DNA of 64,000 bases from Clostridium cellulovorans 743B (lineage in GTDB: Bacteria; Bacillota; Clostridia; Clostridiales; Clostridiaceae), in the NCBI RefSeq assembly GCF_000145275.1, contig NC_014393.1:2294001-2358000 (forward strand). The letters are read 5' to 3'. How positions within the stretch are numbered: the first letter of the stretch is position 1; the number at the start of each line of letters is the position of its first letter. Positions 1 through 9,219 of this stretch are shown here, piece by piece. The notes under the pieces were generated by a model. The model was not told the DNA's origin and ran no database searches. It saw only the letters and a program-made list of their open reading frames with translations. The position numbers were made by a program, and so were the translations under genes.

Positions 1-1676
1 CCACTTGGTTTTTTTACATTTTTAACCTCAGTATAATCTACAGGAACCTGAGAAGATTTTTGCCCTTTGCTATAGAAAGCAGCTAGGTTTCCTGCTTCTA
101 AAATAGTGGAATCAGGGACTTCATCTAAGGTCTCTCTTCTGATAATTACGTGAGAACCTGGTATGTTCTTGGTATGAAACCATAAATCATGTTTGTTAGC
201 AAATTTTAAGGTTAAGTAGTCATTTTGTATATTATTTTTCCCAACATAAAGCTCATAACCATCTGAAGAAACATACTTTAGTGGCTTTGAAGCTTTTTTA
301 TTTTTCGAAGAATTATTCTTAGAAAACTTAATATAGCCTTCATTAACTAATTCATTTTTTATATCTTCTATTTCTTGATAAGTTTCTGCCATCTCTAAGT
401 TGTTTAATGCAGAATATAAGTATTCAAGCTCTTCAGTATTGTTATCCATCTGAATTTTAGACATCTGCTCTGACATCTTTAGTTTATTATATTTTTTGAA
501 GTATTTTTGAATATTTTCTGAGGGAGATTTCAAAGGATCTAAAGTTATGGTGATATATTCTTCTTCTTCTTTATAGTAGTCTAAAACAGTTATTTCTTTA
601 TCGTTAGGTTTAATAGCATAGATATTAGCAGTTAAAAGTTCACCGTATAATCTATACTGATCTTTAGTTTCAGTTTCTAGTAATGTTTTGGAAAGTATGT
701 CTTTTTTCTTAATGCACCTATCTATATTAGTCATTAATAATCTATGTAAGTTAGCGCTTTTAGAGTTTAATCTCTCTTGTTTATCCTTTGCCGCATAAAA
801 ATATTCTATTAGTTCGCTAGCAGTACTGAAAACTTTTTTATTAAAGCTTTCATAGATTTTTAAGTTAATGCAATGAAATCCTTTTATAACATTACTCTTT
901 TCGTAGCAAGCGAAGACATAGTTATGTTCCTTAAATACGACAAAGAAATCAGATAAAAATTTGTATAAACTAGATACATCTTTAGTTTCTATAAACTTTC
1001 CGCCATCATATAAAGGATGGAGTTCGTATGCAATTTTTAATTCCTTAGAGATTTCTTTAGATAATCCAGAAAATATGTTTGAGAAGAAGTTATCATTAAA
1101 GATAAGTTCTTGATTATTTATACTATTGCTTAATTCTTCCACAGAGAAGTTTAAAGGATTCAATTTACTATCTCTTGGAGGATATATGTATTCTATAGAA
1201 GGCATAAGCATTCTATAACGATTTATATCAGCGCTGAGACGTTTAATTGAATCCATTATAACGTTGTCTCTATCGCGGACTAAAGTTATATTACTGTGTC
1301 TTCCCATAATTTCGGTTATAAGCGAGTATTCGCTGTTAAATCCAAATTCATCAGTACTTTTAAATTTAATAATTGCTAACCTATCATTTTCTAGTTGAGA
1401 TACGTCTAAAATTTTTGAACCACTTAAATATTTTCTTAAAATCATACAAAACATCGGTGGATTCATAGGATTTTCTTTGGTTATTTTGGTCACATGTATC
1501 TTGGGATATGTACTATTAGCACTTAGCAGTAGCTTAATATTCTCATTATCCTCAGTTCTAATTGTTAGTTGAATTTCATCTTCTTCAGGTTGGTTTATTT
1601 TTGTGACTCTTCCATTTATAATCTTATTTTGCAGTTCATATATTAAACTACTAAGAAATATTCCATCTAGTGCCAT
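1..1676 (-). CDS. rqcH: Ribosome quality control protein RqcH (NFACT family), 3' end outside window
   Basis: The minus-strand frame opens with ATG at 1676 (MALDGIFLSSLIYEL) behind AAAGGA and stays open to base 1, giving 558 codons. The N-terminus and the late motif KNIPGSHVIIRR, close to the window edge, are typical of the NFACT family (RqcH, also called FbpA or fibronectin-binding protein). The family has an NFACT-N domain, a helix-hairpin-helix/coiled-coil middle and an NFACT-R domain, and is usually about 570-590 aa, so only a short C-terminal tail should be missing. RqcH binds stalled 50S subunits carrying peptidyl-tRNA and adds C-terminal alanine tails that mark nascent chains for degradation. 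It is divergent from the lipoprotein gene to its right, with about 160 bp between them. Confidence 0.93.
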   Translation of the reverse strand, partial: MALDGIFLSSLIYELQNKIINGRVTKINQPEEDEIQLTIRTEDNENIKLLLSANSTYPKIHVTKITKENPMNPPMFCMILRKYLSGSKILDVSQLENDRLAIIKFKSTDEFGFNSEYSLITEIMGRHSNITLVRDRDNVIMDSIKRLSADINRYRMLMPSIEYIYPPRDSKLNPLNFSVEELSNSINNQELIFNDNFFSNIFSGLSKEISKELKIAYELHPLYDGGKFIETKDVSSLYKFLSDFFVVFKEHNYVFACYEKSNVIKGFHCINLKIYESFNKKVFSTASELIEYFYAAKDKQERLNSKSANLHRLLMTNIDRCIKKKDILSKTLLETETKDQYRLYGELLTANIYAIKPNDKEITVLDYYKEEEEYITITLDPLKSPSENIQKYFKKYNKLKMSEQMSKIQMDNNTEELEYLYSALNNLEMAETYQEIEDIKNELVNEGYIKFSKNNSSKNKKASKPLKYVSSDGYELYVGKNNIQNDYLTLKFANKHDLWFHTKNIPGSHVIIRRETLDEVPDSTILEAGNLAAFYSKGQKSSQVPVDYTEVKNVKKPS

Positions 1677-1835
1677 AATCAACGTCCTTTCAAGTTCTTA
1701 GGATTTCTAAATTAAAGTATAACATTGAATAATATTAAAATAAAGTCATTGATAAATAGAAGTTAACGTTGTAAACTATTATAGGGTTCTTTGGTAAGAA
1801 CTTTATAGTATGTGATTGCAAGGGGAAGAGAAGCC

Positions 1836-2915
1836 ATGGCAAGAAAGTTAATTAATATTCTTGTTATTTGTGTAATTACTGTTGGATTATCAGGTTGTCA
1901 CATTAAGAATAAAGGTGCAGATCAAGATACAGTTACGAATATAGAAACAACTGAAGATGAAAATACTGTTAATTTTAATTTCCCCGATATTATTATAGCT
2001 GAAGCGAAAGACGATAAAATTGAAATAAATTCTTTAGAGCGGGACTCGCTTAATAAGATAAATACATTTAATAGTCTTTTAGATATAAAATATCAAAATA
2101 AAAATGATCTTTATATTTTTAGCAGATTTAAAAATGCAGGAACTTCTTTAAATAATAATTACTTAGAAATAATCTACAAGGATAACAGTATTAAATTAGA
2201 TAAATACTTTAGTTATAACTTTAAAATTGATAGTCAAGGCAAATACATAGCGTATGCATCATATGAAGAGGATTCTATGTCAACGGCAAGGCCTTTAACT
2301 ATATATAGTTTAGAAGATAATAAAGAGATTTCTTTAAAGGATAACTATAAAATATCAGGAGACTTATATAGTTTTGAAGAGAATAACCAGTTATTTTTTT
2401 ATGCTTTAGATACAAATAGTCATACAGCATTATTTTCATATGATTTAAGAACAACAGATATTAAGGAGGTTGTTACCTTTGGGAATAGGTATTGCATCTT
2501 CTATAAGAACCTCGGTGATCAGTTGTTATATCTGTCTTTAGATAGTACAGAAGAAGTGCTACATATATACGACTATGAGAAAAAACAAGACAAAGTTATT
2601 TCTAATAATTTAAAAAAGATTAATTCTTTAATTGTTAACAATAATGAAATATATTTGATTGCAACTAATAAAAACAACAATACTGCACTATATAAGATTA
2701 ATTCCGACAGAGATATTTCACAAATAACCTACGATTTTCCTAAAAAAATAGAATCAAATTCTCGTTTAGCACTATATGATAATAAGATTTATTTTACTGG
2801 TAAGAATGATGATGATCCGAAAGTCAACGAACTTTATTATTTAGAATGTGAAAGCGAAACAATAAGACAAGTACTTCTACATAAAAGTAAATACTATATT
2901 TTTTCAAGCCAATAA
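1836..2915 (+). CDS. Uncharacterised lipoprotein, probably beta-propeller-like
   Basis: This 359-aa protein starts at ATG 1836 behind AGGGGAAGAG. A GTG at 1812 is in frame but has no good ribosome site. Residues 1-21 (MARKLINILVICVITVGLSGC) are a lipoprotein signal with lipobox LSGC, so it should be anchored on the outer face of the membrane. The mature part is rich in short beta-strand-like segments such as YIAYASYEEDS and LFSYDLRTTDIKEV, alternating Tyr/Leu strands and Asp/Asn turns. These resemble WD40/TolB or DUF5050-type propellers, but I cannot name the family with certainty. It is monocistronic and followed by a strong terminator. Function unknown; sensing or binding at the cell surface is a guess. 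Confidence 0.8.
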   Translation: MARKLINILVICVITVGLSGCHIKNKGADQDTVTNIETTEDENTVNFNFPDIIIAEAKDDKIEINSLERDSLNKINTFNSLLDIKYQNKNDLYIFSRFKNAGTSLNNNYLEIIYKDNSIKLDKYFSYNFKIDSQGKYIAYASYEEDSMSTARPLTIYSLEDNKEISLKDNYKISGDLYSFEENNQLFFYALDTNSHTALFSYDLRTTDIKEVVTFGNRYCIFYKNLGDQLLYLSLDSTEEVLHIYDYEKKQDKVISNNLKKINSLIVNNNEIYLIATNKNNNTALYKINSDRDISQITYDFPKKIESNSRLALYDNKIYFTGKNDDDPKVNELYYLECESETIRQVLLHKSKYYIFSSQ

Positions 2916-2948
2916 GAAAGATAGTCTATCTATCTTTCTTATTTTTTT
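2914..2948 (+). terminator. Rho-independent terminator after the lipoprotein gene
   Basis: An 11-bp perfect stem (AAGAAAGATAG / CTATCTTTCTT) with a five-base loop is followed by a run of eight T. It overlaps the stop codon of the lipoprotein gene. Confidence 0.85.
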
Positions 2949-3084
2949 TGAAAAATAAGAAAGATTCAAGGAAAATTAATTTAATGTCAATATATGAATA
3001 GATACTAAATATTTCAAATGAATTAAGCAAATGATAGAATGATATTGAGGGATAGTAAAAATATAAATTGGGGTGATGGTTAAT

Positions 3085-5385
3085 ATGAAGGATTATCAAT
3101 TGGTTGGAACAGAAAAAAATGACGTATTGAATGGAAATATAGGAAATGATACTTTGGATGGTGGTTTAGGAAACGATCAATTAACAGGTGGAAAAGGAAA
3201 TGATAAATATATATTTAACCGTGGATATGGAAAGGACATTATAATTGATAATGATAAGACTATTGGCAATATTGATACAATTGTTTTCGGCGAAGGAATA
3301 AGTGCTAGTGAACTTCAATTCTATAAAAGTGGAAACAATTTAAAGATTCTGATTAGAGATACTGAAGATTCGATTACAATCTCAAATTATTACTACCAAG
3401 ATAGTTATAAAATAGAAGAAATTTGTTTTTCCGATGGCACTATTTGGGATCAAAAAACTATTAGTATACAACCAATACATATAAATGGTACAGGAGTGAT
3501 ATCTGGTTATGAAACTAATGATATTATAACAGGTAGTGATTTCGATGACCAATTGTATGGTTATGGTGGGGATGACATTTTAAATGGGCTTAAAGGTAAC
3601 GATTATTTAAATGGTGGAATAGGTAATGATGTTTATTTATTCAACATTGGTTCTGGCAAAGAAGTAATAGATGATTATGATGAAACAGGAAGTGATATAG
3701 ATACAATTTTATTTGGAGAGAAAATAAATCCTATTGATTTACAATTTTCTAGGAACGAAAATAATTTGAAAATTATAATTAGGGGTACTGAGGATTCAAT
3801 TGAGATTTTAAACTATTATAATAATTTAAATAATAAAATAGAAAAAATCCAATTTTCAGACGGTACTATTTGGGACCAAAAGACTATTGATTCTCAACCA
3901 ATATATATATATGGACAAGGAGTAGTAACAGGTTATGAAAGCAATGATATAATAACAGGCAGTGATTTAGATGACAAAATATATGGTAATGGTGGGAAAG
4001 ATATTTTAAATGGTCTTAGGGGTAATGATTATTTAAATGGTGGAATTGGGAATGATACATATATATTGGGTTTAGATTCTGGTGAAAAAACTATAGAGGA
4101 CTATGATGAAACAGAAGGAAATATAGACACTATAAAATTTGAACAAGGAATAAATCCAGAGGATATTAGTTTTAAACGTACTGAGAATAATCTTGAGATC
4201 AAAATTAAGAACTCTAATGAAAAGATAACTATTACAAATTATTTTATAGATGTGTCTACTGAAAATATAAAGAATAAAGTTGAAAAAATTGAATTTTTTA
4301 GTGGAGTTATATGGGATGATAAGACTATAGCTAAAGAAATCTTACGTGGTAATGAAATAGGAAAAATAATTAAAGGAAATGCAAAAGCAGATACTCTCTA
4401 TGGTGGAGAGGGTGATGATGTTATCTATGGTGGAAAAGGCGATGATTTTATAGACGGTAAAGGTGGCAATGATTCCATCTTTGGTGAAGAAGGTGCGGAT
4501 AAACTTTACGGTGGACTTGGAACTGATAAATTATATGGATATGATGGTAATGATTACATTGATGGCGGTGAAGGTGATGACAATATAGATGGAGGAGATG
4601 GTCAAGACACTTTAATTGGATGTGGTGGCAATGATTATCTTTATGGAGGAAAATCTAACGATATCATATATGGAAATATAGGAAATGACCATATAGAGTG
4701 TGGTGAAGGAGCTGATAAGTCGTATGGTGGTGTAGGAGACGATACACTGTATGGTGGAAGCGGTAATGATAGTTTATATGGCGAAGATGGTAGAAATTAT
4801 ATTGACGGTGGTGAAGGTGAAGATATTCTATATGGTGGCAGAGATATAGATATTCTATATGGTGGTAAAGGTAATGATATCATAGATGGTAAAGCTGGCA
4901 ATGATTATATAAGCGGTGGAGATGGAGTAGATAAAATTACTGGTGATGTTGGAGACGATAAAGTATATGGGGAAAACGGAAATGATTATTTGTATGGAAA
5001 AACTGGAAATGACAGTTTGTACGGAGGTATAGGGGAAGACCAATTATATGGAGATGAAGGCAATGATATTATATATGGTGAAGTGGGCAATGATAAATTA
5101 TATGGTGGTTTAGGTGATGATCTTCTATATGGAGGCGAAGGAACAGACGTAATAGTTGGTGGTGAAGGTAATGACATCTATGTATTTGCTAAAGGTAATG
5201 GTGCCGATACTATAATTAATAATACTAGTTCAAATATAGATGTAGATAAGCTATTATTTAGTGATGTAAGTTTATCAGAAACAAAGTTTTTAAAGTCAAA
5301 CAAAGACTTAAAGATAAAAATTAATGGAACTTCTGAGGTTATAACTATTTCAGGATATTTTAATTATGGAAAGTATTCTTTATAA
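3085..5385 (+). CDS. RTX-type calcium-binding repeat protein, C-terminally truncated by an in-frame stop
   Basis: Start ATG 3085 is preceded by GGGGTG at 3070-3075; GTG 3073 and ATG 3076 are poorer choices. The product is 766 aa with no signal peptide. Residues 1-126, 127-268 and 269-415 are three related modules. Each has GGxGND calcium repeats, then a DTI-F / NLKI-I / I-NYY / KIEKIQFSDGTIWD pattern like the haemolysin-type calcium-binding related domain. Residues about 426-696 are an unbroken array of GGxGxDxLYG nonapeptides, which form a Ca2+-stabilised beta-roll in known RTX proteins. A fourth module begins at about 697 and is cut by TAA at 5383-5385 just before its EIQFKDG strand. RTX proteins are usually exported by type I systems; none is in this window. 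Role unknown; adhesion or surface matrix is a guess. Confidence 0.88.
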   Translation: MKDYQLVGTEKNDVLNGNIGNDTLDGGLGNDQLTGGKGNDKYIFNRGYGKDIIIDNDKTIGNIDTIVFGEGISASELQFYKSGNNLKILIRDTEDSITISNYYYQDSYKIEEICFSDGTIWDQKTISIQPIHINGTGVISGYETNDIITGSDFDDQLYGYGGDDILNGLKGNDYLNGGIGNDVYLFNIGSGKEVIDDYDETGSDIDTILFGEKINPIDLQFSRNENNLKIIIRGTEDSIEILNYYNNLNNKIEKIQFSDGTIWDQKTIDSQPIYIYGQGVVTGYESNDIITGSDLDDKIYGNGGKDILNGLRGNDYLNGGIGNDTYILGLDSGEKTIEDYDETEGNIDTIKFEQGINPEDISFKRTENNLEIKIKNSNEKITITNYFIDVSTENIKNKVEKIEFFSGVIWDDKTIAKEILRGNEIGKIIKGNAKADTLYGGEGDDVIYGGKGDDFIDGKGGNDSIFGEEGADKLYGGLGTDKLYGYDGNDYIDGGEGDDNIDGGDGQDTLIGCGGNDYLYGGKSNDIIYGNIGNDHIECGEGADKSYGGVGDDTLYGGSGNDSLYGEDGRNYIDGGEGEDILYGGRDIDILYGGKGNDIIDGKAGNDYISGGDGVDKITGDVGDDKVYGENGNDYLYGKTGNDSLYGGIGEDQLYGDEGNDIIYGEVGNDKLYGGLGDDLLYGGEGTDVIVGGEGNDIYVFAKGNGADTIINNTSSNIDVDKLLFSDVSLSETKFLKSNKDLKIKINGTSEVITISGYFNYGKYSL
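4360..5172 (+). repeat. Array of GGxGxDxLYG nonapeptide-coding repeats
   Basis: This stretch encodes about thirty successive glycine/aspartate-rich nonapeptides with DNA units of roughly 27 bases (TATGGTGGxGAxGGxAATGAT-like). The units differ in third positions, so the array is old rather than a recent slippage product. It is the beta-roll part of the RTX-type protein. Confidence 0.85.
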
Positions 5386-5616
5386 GAGATTCAGTTTAAA
5401 GATGGGCAAAGTTTAAATGTTGAAGATGTAAATAAAGTAGTAGCTGGAACCTATACTTTAAAACATATAACATGTTATGAATTATTTCTTGAAAAATTAA
5501 TTGAGACTATAAGTGGGATTTCAGTATCTCCTATGGCAAATATTAAAAATTCTCTAAACTGTACCAATTCGATTTCAGATTTGTTAATAAACTTAAATGG
5601 TTATCAAGATAAATAA
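5386..5616 (+). pseudogene. Stranded C-terminal end of the RTX-type gene
   Basis: Directly after the TAA at 5383-5385 the same frame stays open for 76 more codons, to TAA at 5614-5616, and begins EIQFKDGQSLNVEDV. The three complete modules upstream have KIEEICFSDG, KIEKIQFSDG and KVEKIEFFSG here, so the stop sits where they have Glu. A single GAA to TAA change would explain it. The rest (KHITCYELFLEKLIETI and onward) is the presumed native C-terminus. No good start or ribosome site precedes the piece, so it is probably not translated unless the stop is read through. Confidence 0.8.
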
Positions 5617-5628
5617 TATTTTTATAGA

Positions 5629-5671
5629 AAACAGGTCAGAAAATAATCAATGACCTGTTTATTTTTTTTTC
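5629..5671 (+). terminator. Terminator after the RTX-type gene
   Basis: A 10-bp stem (AAACAGGTCA / TGACCTGTTT) is followed by A and then a run of ten or more T. It lies behind the second stop at 5616, which supports 5616 as the original gene end. Confidence 0.85.
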
Positions 5672-5733
5672 TTTATGTAAATAATCATATATAGATACTT
5701 AATATTGAATAAATTGAAGTTGGGAGGTAATTG

Positions 5734-6912
5734 ATGTTAAATTCTAAGAATACAGTACATATACAAGAAAATGAAAATTATTTAGATAAAGCAAGAAAGC
5801 TCTTAGAAGAAGCTATAAAAGCTAAGGCTAGTGATATTCATCTTGAACCCTTTTATGATAAAGGAGTAATCAGATTTAGAATAAATGGTATGTTAAAGGA
5901 GATAAAAGCTATTTCAAGTGAAGAATTAAAGAAATTGGTTATAAAGCTCAAAGTTATTTCAAATTTAGATATCGATAAAAAACGAATTTGCCAGGACGGA
6001 AAGATATCAAGATTAGAATTTAAAATAGATAATGATGTAAGAGTGTCCACTGTGCCAACAGTTTTTGGAGAAAAAATGGTTTTAAGGCTATTGGATAATG
6101 AAATCAATAAAGTTCCTTTAGGAGACTTAGGAATAAGTGAAATAAAACTTGTTGAAAGAATCATTAAAAAGCCACATGGGATTATCTTAATAACTGGTCC
6201 TACAGGATCAGGTAAATCTACTACGGCTTTTGCGATGCTTGAAAAATTAAATGTTAAGCATAAAAATTTAGTTACAATAGAAGATCCTGTTGAGCATACT
6301 ATTGAAGGTATAAACCAAATTAATGTTAATACTAAGGTGGAACTAGGCTTCTCTAATATTTTAAAAAACATATTAAGACAAGACCCAGATATAATCATGG
6401 TTGGAGAGATAAGAGATGCTGAGACTGCAACCTTAGCAATAAGAGCTGCAATAACAGGTCATTTAGTTATAAGCACATTACATACTAACGATGCTCACAG
6501 CACAATTGTAAGATTGATGGATATGAAAATTGATAAGTACCTTATAAGTGAAGCGTTGATTGGAGTAATATCACAAAGACTTGTGCAAAAACTTTGCCAT
6601 AAATGTAAGATAGCTGTAGAAGAAAATGGAGAGGTCTTTACATCAAAGGTTTATAAAGCAGCAGGTTGTCCATTTTGCATGGAAAGTGGTTTTAACGGAA
6701 GACAATTAGTTAGTGAAGTGTTACCAATAGATGAAGAGTTCAAGCTAATGATTACTAAAGGGACATCAAAAAAAGAGTTGTTAAACTATAGTAAAACATT
6801 AGGTTTTAGAAATATAGAAGATGATTTAAAAGGATATATAGAAAAAGGAATTGTTGGTATAGAGCAATGGTACTTTAGAGAGGAAAGTATTTTAGATGAA
6901 GTATCTAACTAG
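5734..6912 (+). CDS. GspE/PilB-type assembly ATPase (ComGA-like)
   Basis: The start ATG 5734 has GGGAGG six bases upstream; TTG 5731 would be too close. The 392-aa protein carries Walker A GPTGSGKSTT (about residue 153), an Asp box and Walker B DPDIIMVGEIRD, the His box of secretion ATPases (HLVISTLHTNDA), and a C-terminal CxxC pair (CHKCK and GCPFC) typical of the zinc site in GspE/PilB. It is short for PilB (about 560 aa) because the N1 domain is missing, which matches ComGA-like enzymes. It should hydrolyse ATP in the cytoplasm to drive pseudopilus assembly. It is first of a seven-gene operon and overlaps the next gene by 17 bases. Confidence 0.93.
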   Translation: MLNSKNTVHIQENENYLDKARKLLEEAIKAKASDIHLEPFYDKGVIRFRINGMLKEIKAISSEELKKLVIKLKVISNLDIDKKRICQDGKISRLEFKIDNDVRVSTVPTVFGEKMVLRLLDNEINKVPLGDLGISEIKLVERIIKKPHGIILITGPTGSGKSTTAFAMLEKLNVKHKNLVTIEDPVEHTIEGINQINVNTKVELGFSNILKNILRQDPDIIMVGEIRDAETATLAIRAAITGHLVISTLHTNDAHSTIVRLMDMKIDKYLISEALIGVISQRLVQKLCHKCKIAVEENGEVFTSKVYKAAGCPFCMESGFNGRQLVSEVLPIDEEFKLMITKGTSKKELLNYSKTLGFRNIEDDLKGYIEKGIVGIEQWYFREESILDEVSN

Positions 6913-7918
6913 CAAAGAACATGGATATTTTTTAAAGGAACTATCAATGTTATATTCCAATGGTATAAACATAATTCAAGCGTTGAATATGATAAGAAAT
7001 CGGACAAAAATAAAAAAGTTAGGAAGGGCTATTGATAATATCATTTTAAATTTAAACGACGGATTAACTTTATATGAGAGTTTTAATAAAAATAACAAAA
7101 TTTTTGATGGCTTAATGATATATATGTTATTAATTGCGGAAGAGAGTGGACAGTTAGATTATATATTAAAAGAACTCCAAGAATACTATTATTTTAAAAG
7201 TAAATTAAAAAGCAAAATAGTTTCTCAGATTGCTTATCCTATAACTCTTTTTATTACAATGATTATAGTAGTAAATATCTTATTTATATCCATAATACCT
7301 GGATTTGAAACCATGCTGAGCAATTATGAGTCCATATCAAAATCTTCTAATCTTATTTTTCAGATTTCACATATAGCAAGTAACCATTGGAGATTAATTG
7401 TAAATATGGAGCTAGTATTAGGCAGTTTAATTTTATATTTCTGCGTAAGCAAAAGATTTGAAAATTTCAAGAATAATATATTTCCGATAAATATATTTTA
7501 TAAGTCCATATATAAAATATACTTTTATCAAACTTTAAGCATGCTTATTTCATCAGGAGTTAGTATAAACAAAAGTATTTGGATATTGACAGAAATAAGT
7601 AAAAATACTCCAATCGAGAAAAACGTATCTAAGATGAATGAGAATTTTCAATATAGCGCTAGTGTCAGCGACAGTATGAAAATATCGAAGCTCTGTTCAG
7701 ATATTTGTTATCAGTTGATCTCTTCTGGGGAAGAAAGTGGCAACCTGGATAATATACTTATGAAGTGTTATAAGATAATGCAAGAAAGTTTTGAAGATAA
7801 GTTAAAAAAAATATTAGCATTGATTGCGCCTGCTTCAATAATTTTTTTAGCATCAATAATATTAAGTGTTTTAACTTCTGTACTAACACCGATGTTTGAA
7901 GTGATGAATAATATTTAA
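6896..7918 (+). CDS. GspF/PilC-type inner-membrane platform protein (ComGB-like)
   Basis: This 340-aa protein has the two-copy T2SF architecture. Each half has a helical cytoplasmic domain with an EESGQLDYIL / EESGNLDNIL signature (near residues 82 and 281). Hydrophobic segments lie near residues 120-140, 170-185 and 310-335. The family forms the membrane platform that the assembly ATPase turns to add pilins. The start lies inside the ATPase gene (AGAGGAAAG upstream), so translation is probably coupled. Confidence 0.92.
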   Translation: MKYLTSKEHGYFLKELSMLYSNGINIIQALNMIRNRTKIKKLGRAIDNIILNLNDGLTLYESFNKNNKIFDGLMIYMLLIAEESGQLDYILKELQEYYYFKSKLKSKIVSQIAYPITLFITMIIVVNILFISIIPGFETMLSNYESISKSSNLIFQISHIASNHWRLIVNMELVLGSLILYFCVSKRFENFKNNIFPINIFYKSIYKIYFYQTLSMLISSGVSINKSIWILTEISKNTPIEKNVSKMNENFQYSASVSDSMKISKLCSDICYQLISSGEESGNLDNILMKCYKIMQESFEDKLKKILALIAPASIIFLASIILSVLTSVLTPMFEVMNNI

Positions 7919-8011
7919 AATATAAAATACAGAACATTAAAAATGTGGAACTAGTGTTGAGATTATTAAGAGTGCATTTAGGTAAAAAAATCTTATATAT
8001 AAGGAGCAATA

Positions 8012-8392
8012 ATGAAAAAAGGATTCACGCTAATTGAGGTATTAATAACTTTAAGTATCCTAGCTATAATATCAGCCATCGCTATACCTAATTATAACTA
8101 CATAAAGGAAAAAGTGCACAATCATACCTTAATTACTAAGTCAATGATGTTAACAGAAAGTATTCTTACAAACTATAAATTGAATAGGGATATGACAAAA
8201 ACACAGTTGCAGAATACTGTAAATGAAGTTTCGAAGGATATTATTATAGAAAATGTAGACTACAATTCTATTAATAAAATAGCTGATGTTGATTATAAAG
8301 TAGATGGTGAAAATTACAATCTAAACTTTGAATTAAGAAAAAATACTATAGTTATAGAGGATGAAGATGGAAAAGAAGTATTTAAGAGCTAA
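8012..8392 (+). CDS. Type IV pilin-like protein (ComGC-like major pseudopilin)
   Basis: The 126-aa product begins MKKGFTLIEVLITLS, a textbook class III signal: prepilin peptidase would cut after Gly4 and methylate Phe, and Glu is at mature position 5. A hydrophobic helix of about 22 residues and a small polar C-terminal domain follow. AAGGAG lies upstream. It follows the platform gene after 93 bp, as comGC does in competence operons, and is the best candidate for the main fibre subunit. No prepilin peptidase gene is present in the window. Confidence 0.92.
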   Translation: MKKGFTLIEVLITLSILAIISAIAIPNYNYIKEKVHNHTLITKSMMLTESILTNYKLNRDMTKTQLQNTVNEVSKDIIIENVDYNSINKIADVDYKVDGENYNLNFELRKNTIVIEDEDGKEVFKS

Positions 8393-8831
8393 AAGGGCAT
8401 ACACCTTAATAGAGGTGCTTTTAGCAATAACTATTATGTCAGTTATAACTTTAATGTCTTTCAATTTCTATAATCATCAAATAAAGATGATTAAAGAAAT
8501 AGAGGATGAGTTTGGAAAGAAGGATTTAATTACTTATGTATATAGTTGTAAAAGTTACTGTTTAGAAAATCAAATTGGATGCACAATTATGATTAATCCT
8601 TGGGAATCTAGAAAGTTGATGTTTATAGATGGATATGAAATAGTTAGTAATTACGCTTTGCCCAAAGGACAAGAATTTATATGTACCGTTTTTGGCAATA
8701 ATAGCTCGTTAATGATATCTAAGGAAGGGAAATTTTTAACTTCTGGTAGAATAGTCTATAAAAACTCAAGAAATAAACAAGAAAAGTTAATTATTAATGT
8801 TAATGAGAGGGATATATATTTTGAAGAATAA
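8367..8831 (+). CDS. Prepilin-type N-terminal methylation protein (minor pseudopilin)
   Basis: I chose ATG 8367 over ATG 8361 because AGAGG at 8356-8360 gives usable spacing only for 8367. The 154-aa protein starts MEKKYLRAKRAYTLIEVLLAI. The putative cleavage site is A-Y rather than the usual G-F, with Glu at +5, followed by one hydrophobic helix. The C-terminal part has a Cys pair (about residues 48 and 52) and short beta strands. It overlaps the preceding pseudopilin gene by 26 bases. It probably has a ComGD-like minor-pilin role. Confidence 0.85.
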   Translation: MEKKYLRAKRAYTLIEVLLAITIMSVITLMSFNFYNHQIKMIKEIEDEFGKKDLITYVYSCKSYCLENQIGCTIMINPWESRKLMFIDGYEIVSNYALPKGQEFICTVFGNNSSLMISKEGKFLTSGRIVYKNSRNKQEKLIINVNERDIYFEE

Positions 8832-9219
8832 AGGAAATTTTATGATTGAAGCATTGATTGCAGTTGCTGCTTTTGCGATATATTCCTTGGTCATTTTTAA
8901 TATGCTGGTAAAGAATATCTATTTGTCTGAGGAATTAGATTATATTAAAAACAATGTATGTATAATAGAGAATATTAAATGTATTTCCAATACATCAGGT
9001 TTAAAAAATACTATGAAGGCTAAAAATGAGGTTATTTACTATATAGATAAAAACACATTAAATATTTCTGGGCTTTTTTTGAACTTTGATACCTACATAT
9101 TAAAAAGTAAGCCTAATACTGACGAATACATCAAGCTTTCTTTAATAGATTCAGAAGTTCAGATTGAGGTATATGGAGAAATATACGGGAAATCGGTGGT
9201 GATGAAAGCTGTTGCATAA
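8821..9219 (+). CDS. Prepilin-like protein (minor pseudopilin)
   Basis: The most likely start is TTG 8821, ten bases after GAGAGGG. This gives a 132-aa protein with leader MKNKG and mature NFMIEALIAVAAFAIY, with Glu at +5. ATG 8797 would add eight residues and has no clear ribosome site. One N-terminal membrane helix precedes a polar domain. The gene overlaps its upstream neighbour by 11 bases, so it is part of the same translational chain. Confidence 0.8.
   Translation: MKNKGNFMIEALIAVAAFAIYSLVIFNMLVKNIYLSEELDYIKNNVCIIENIKCISNTSGLKNTMKAKNEVIYYIDKNTLNISGLFLNFDTYILKSKPNTDEYIKLSLIDSEVQIEVYGEIYGKSVVMKAVA

Noticed and set aside
2949..3084. Possible c-di-GMP riboswitch before the RTX/pilus genes
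   Set aside because: Such riboswitches often control clostridial pili and adhesins, but neither this spacer nor 5672-5733 has the conserved aptamer core.
4360..5172. CRISPR-like regular repeat
   Set aside because: The roughly 27-base periodicity is protein-coding nonapeptide structure without spacers.
4855..5177. Two open minus-strand frames opposite the RTX repeat array
   Set aside because: They are repeats of Ser/Pro/Ile/Tyr-rich peptide that mirror the glycine-aspartate codons on the other strand, without ribosome sites.
5853..6398. 181-codon minus-strand frame opposite the assembly ATPase gene
   Set aside because: The plus-strand gene has unmistakable ATPase motifs; the opposite frame is Ser/Leu/Ile-rich shadow sequence with no ribosome site.
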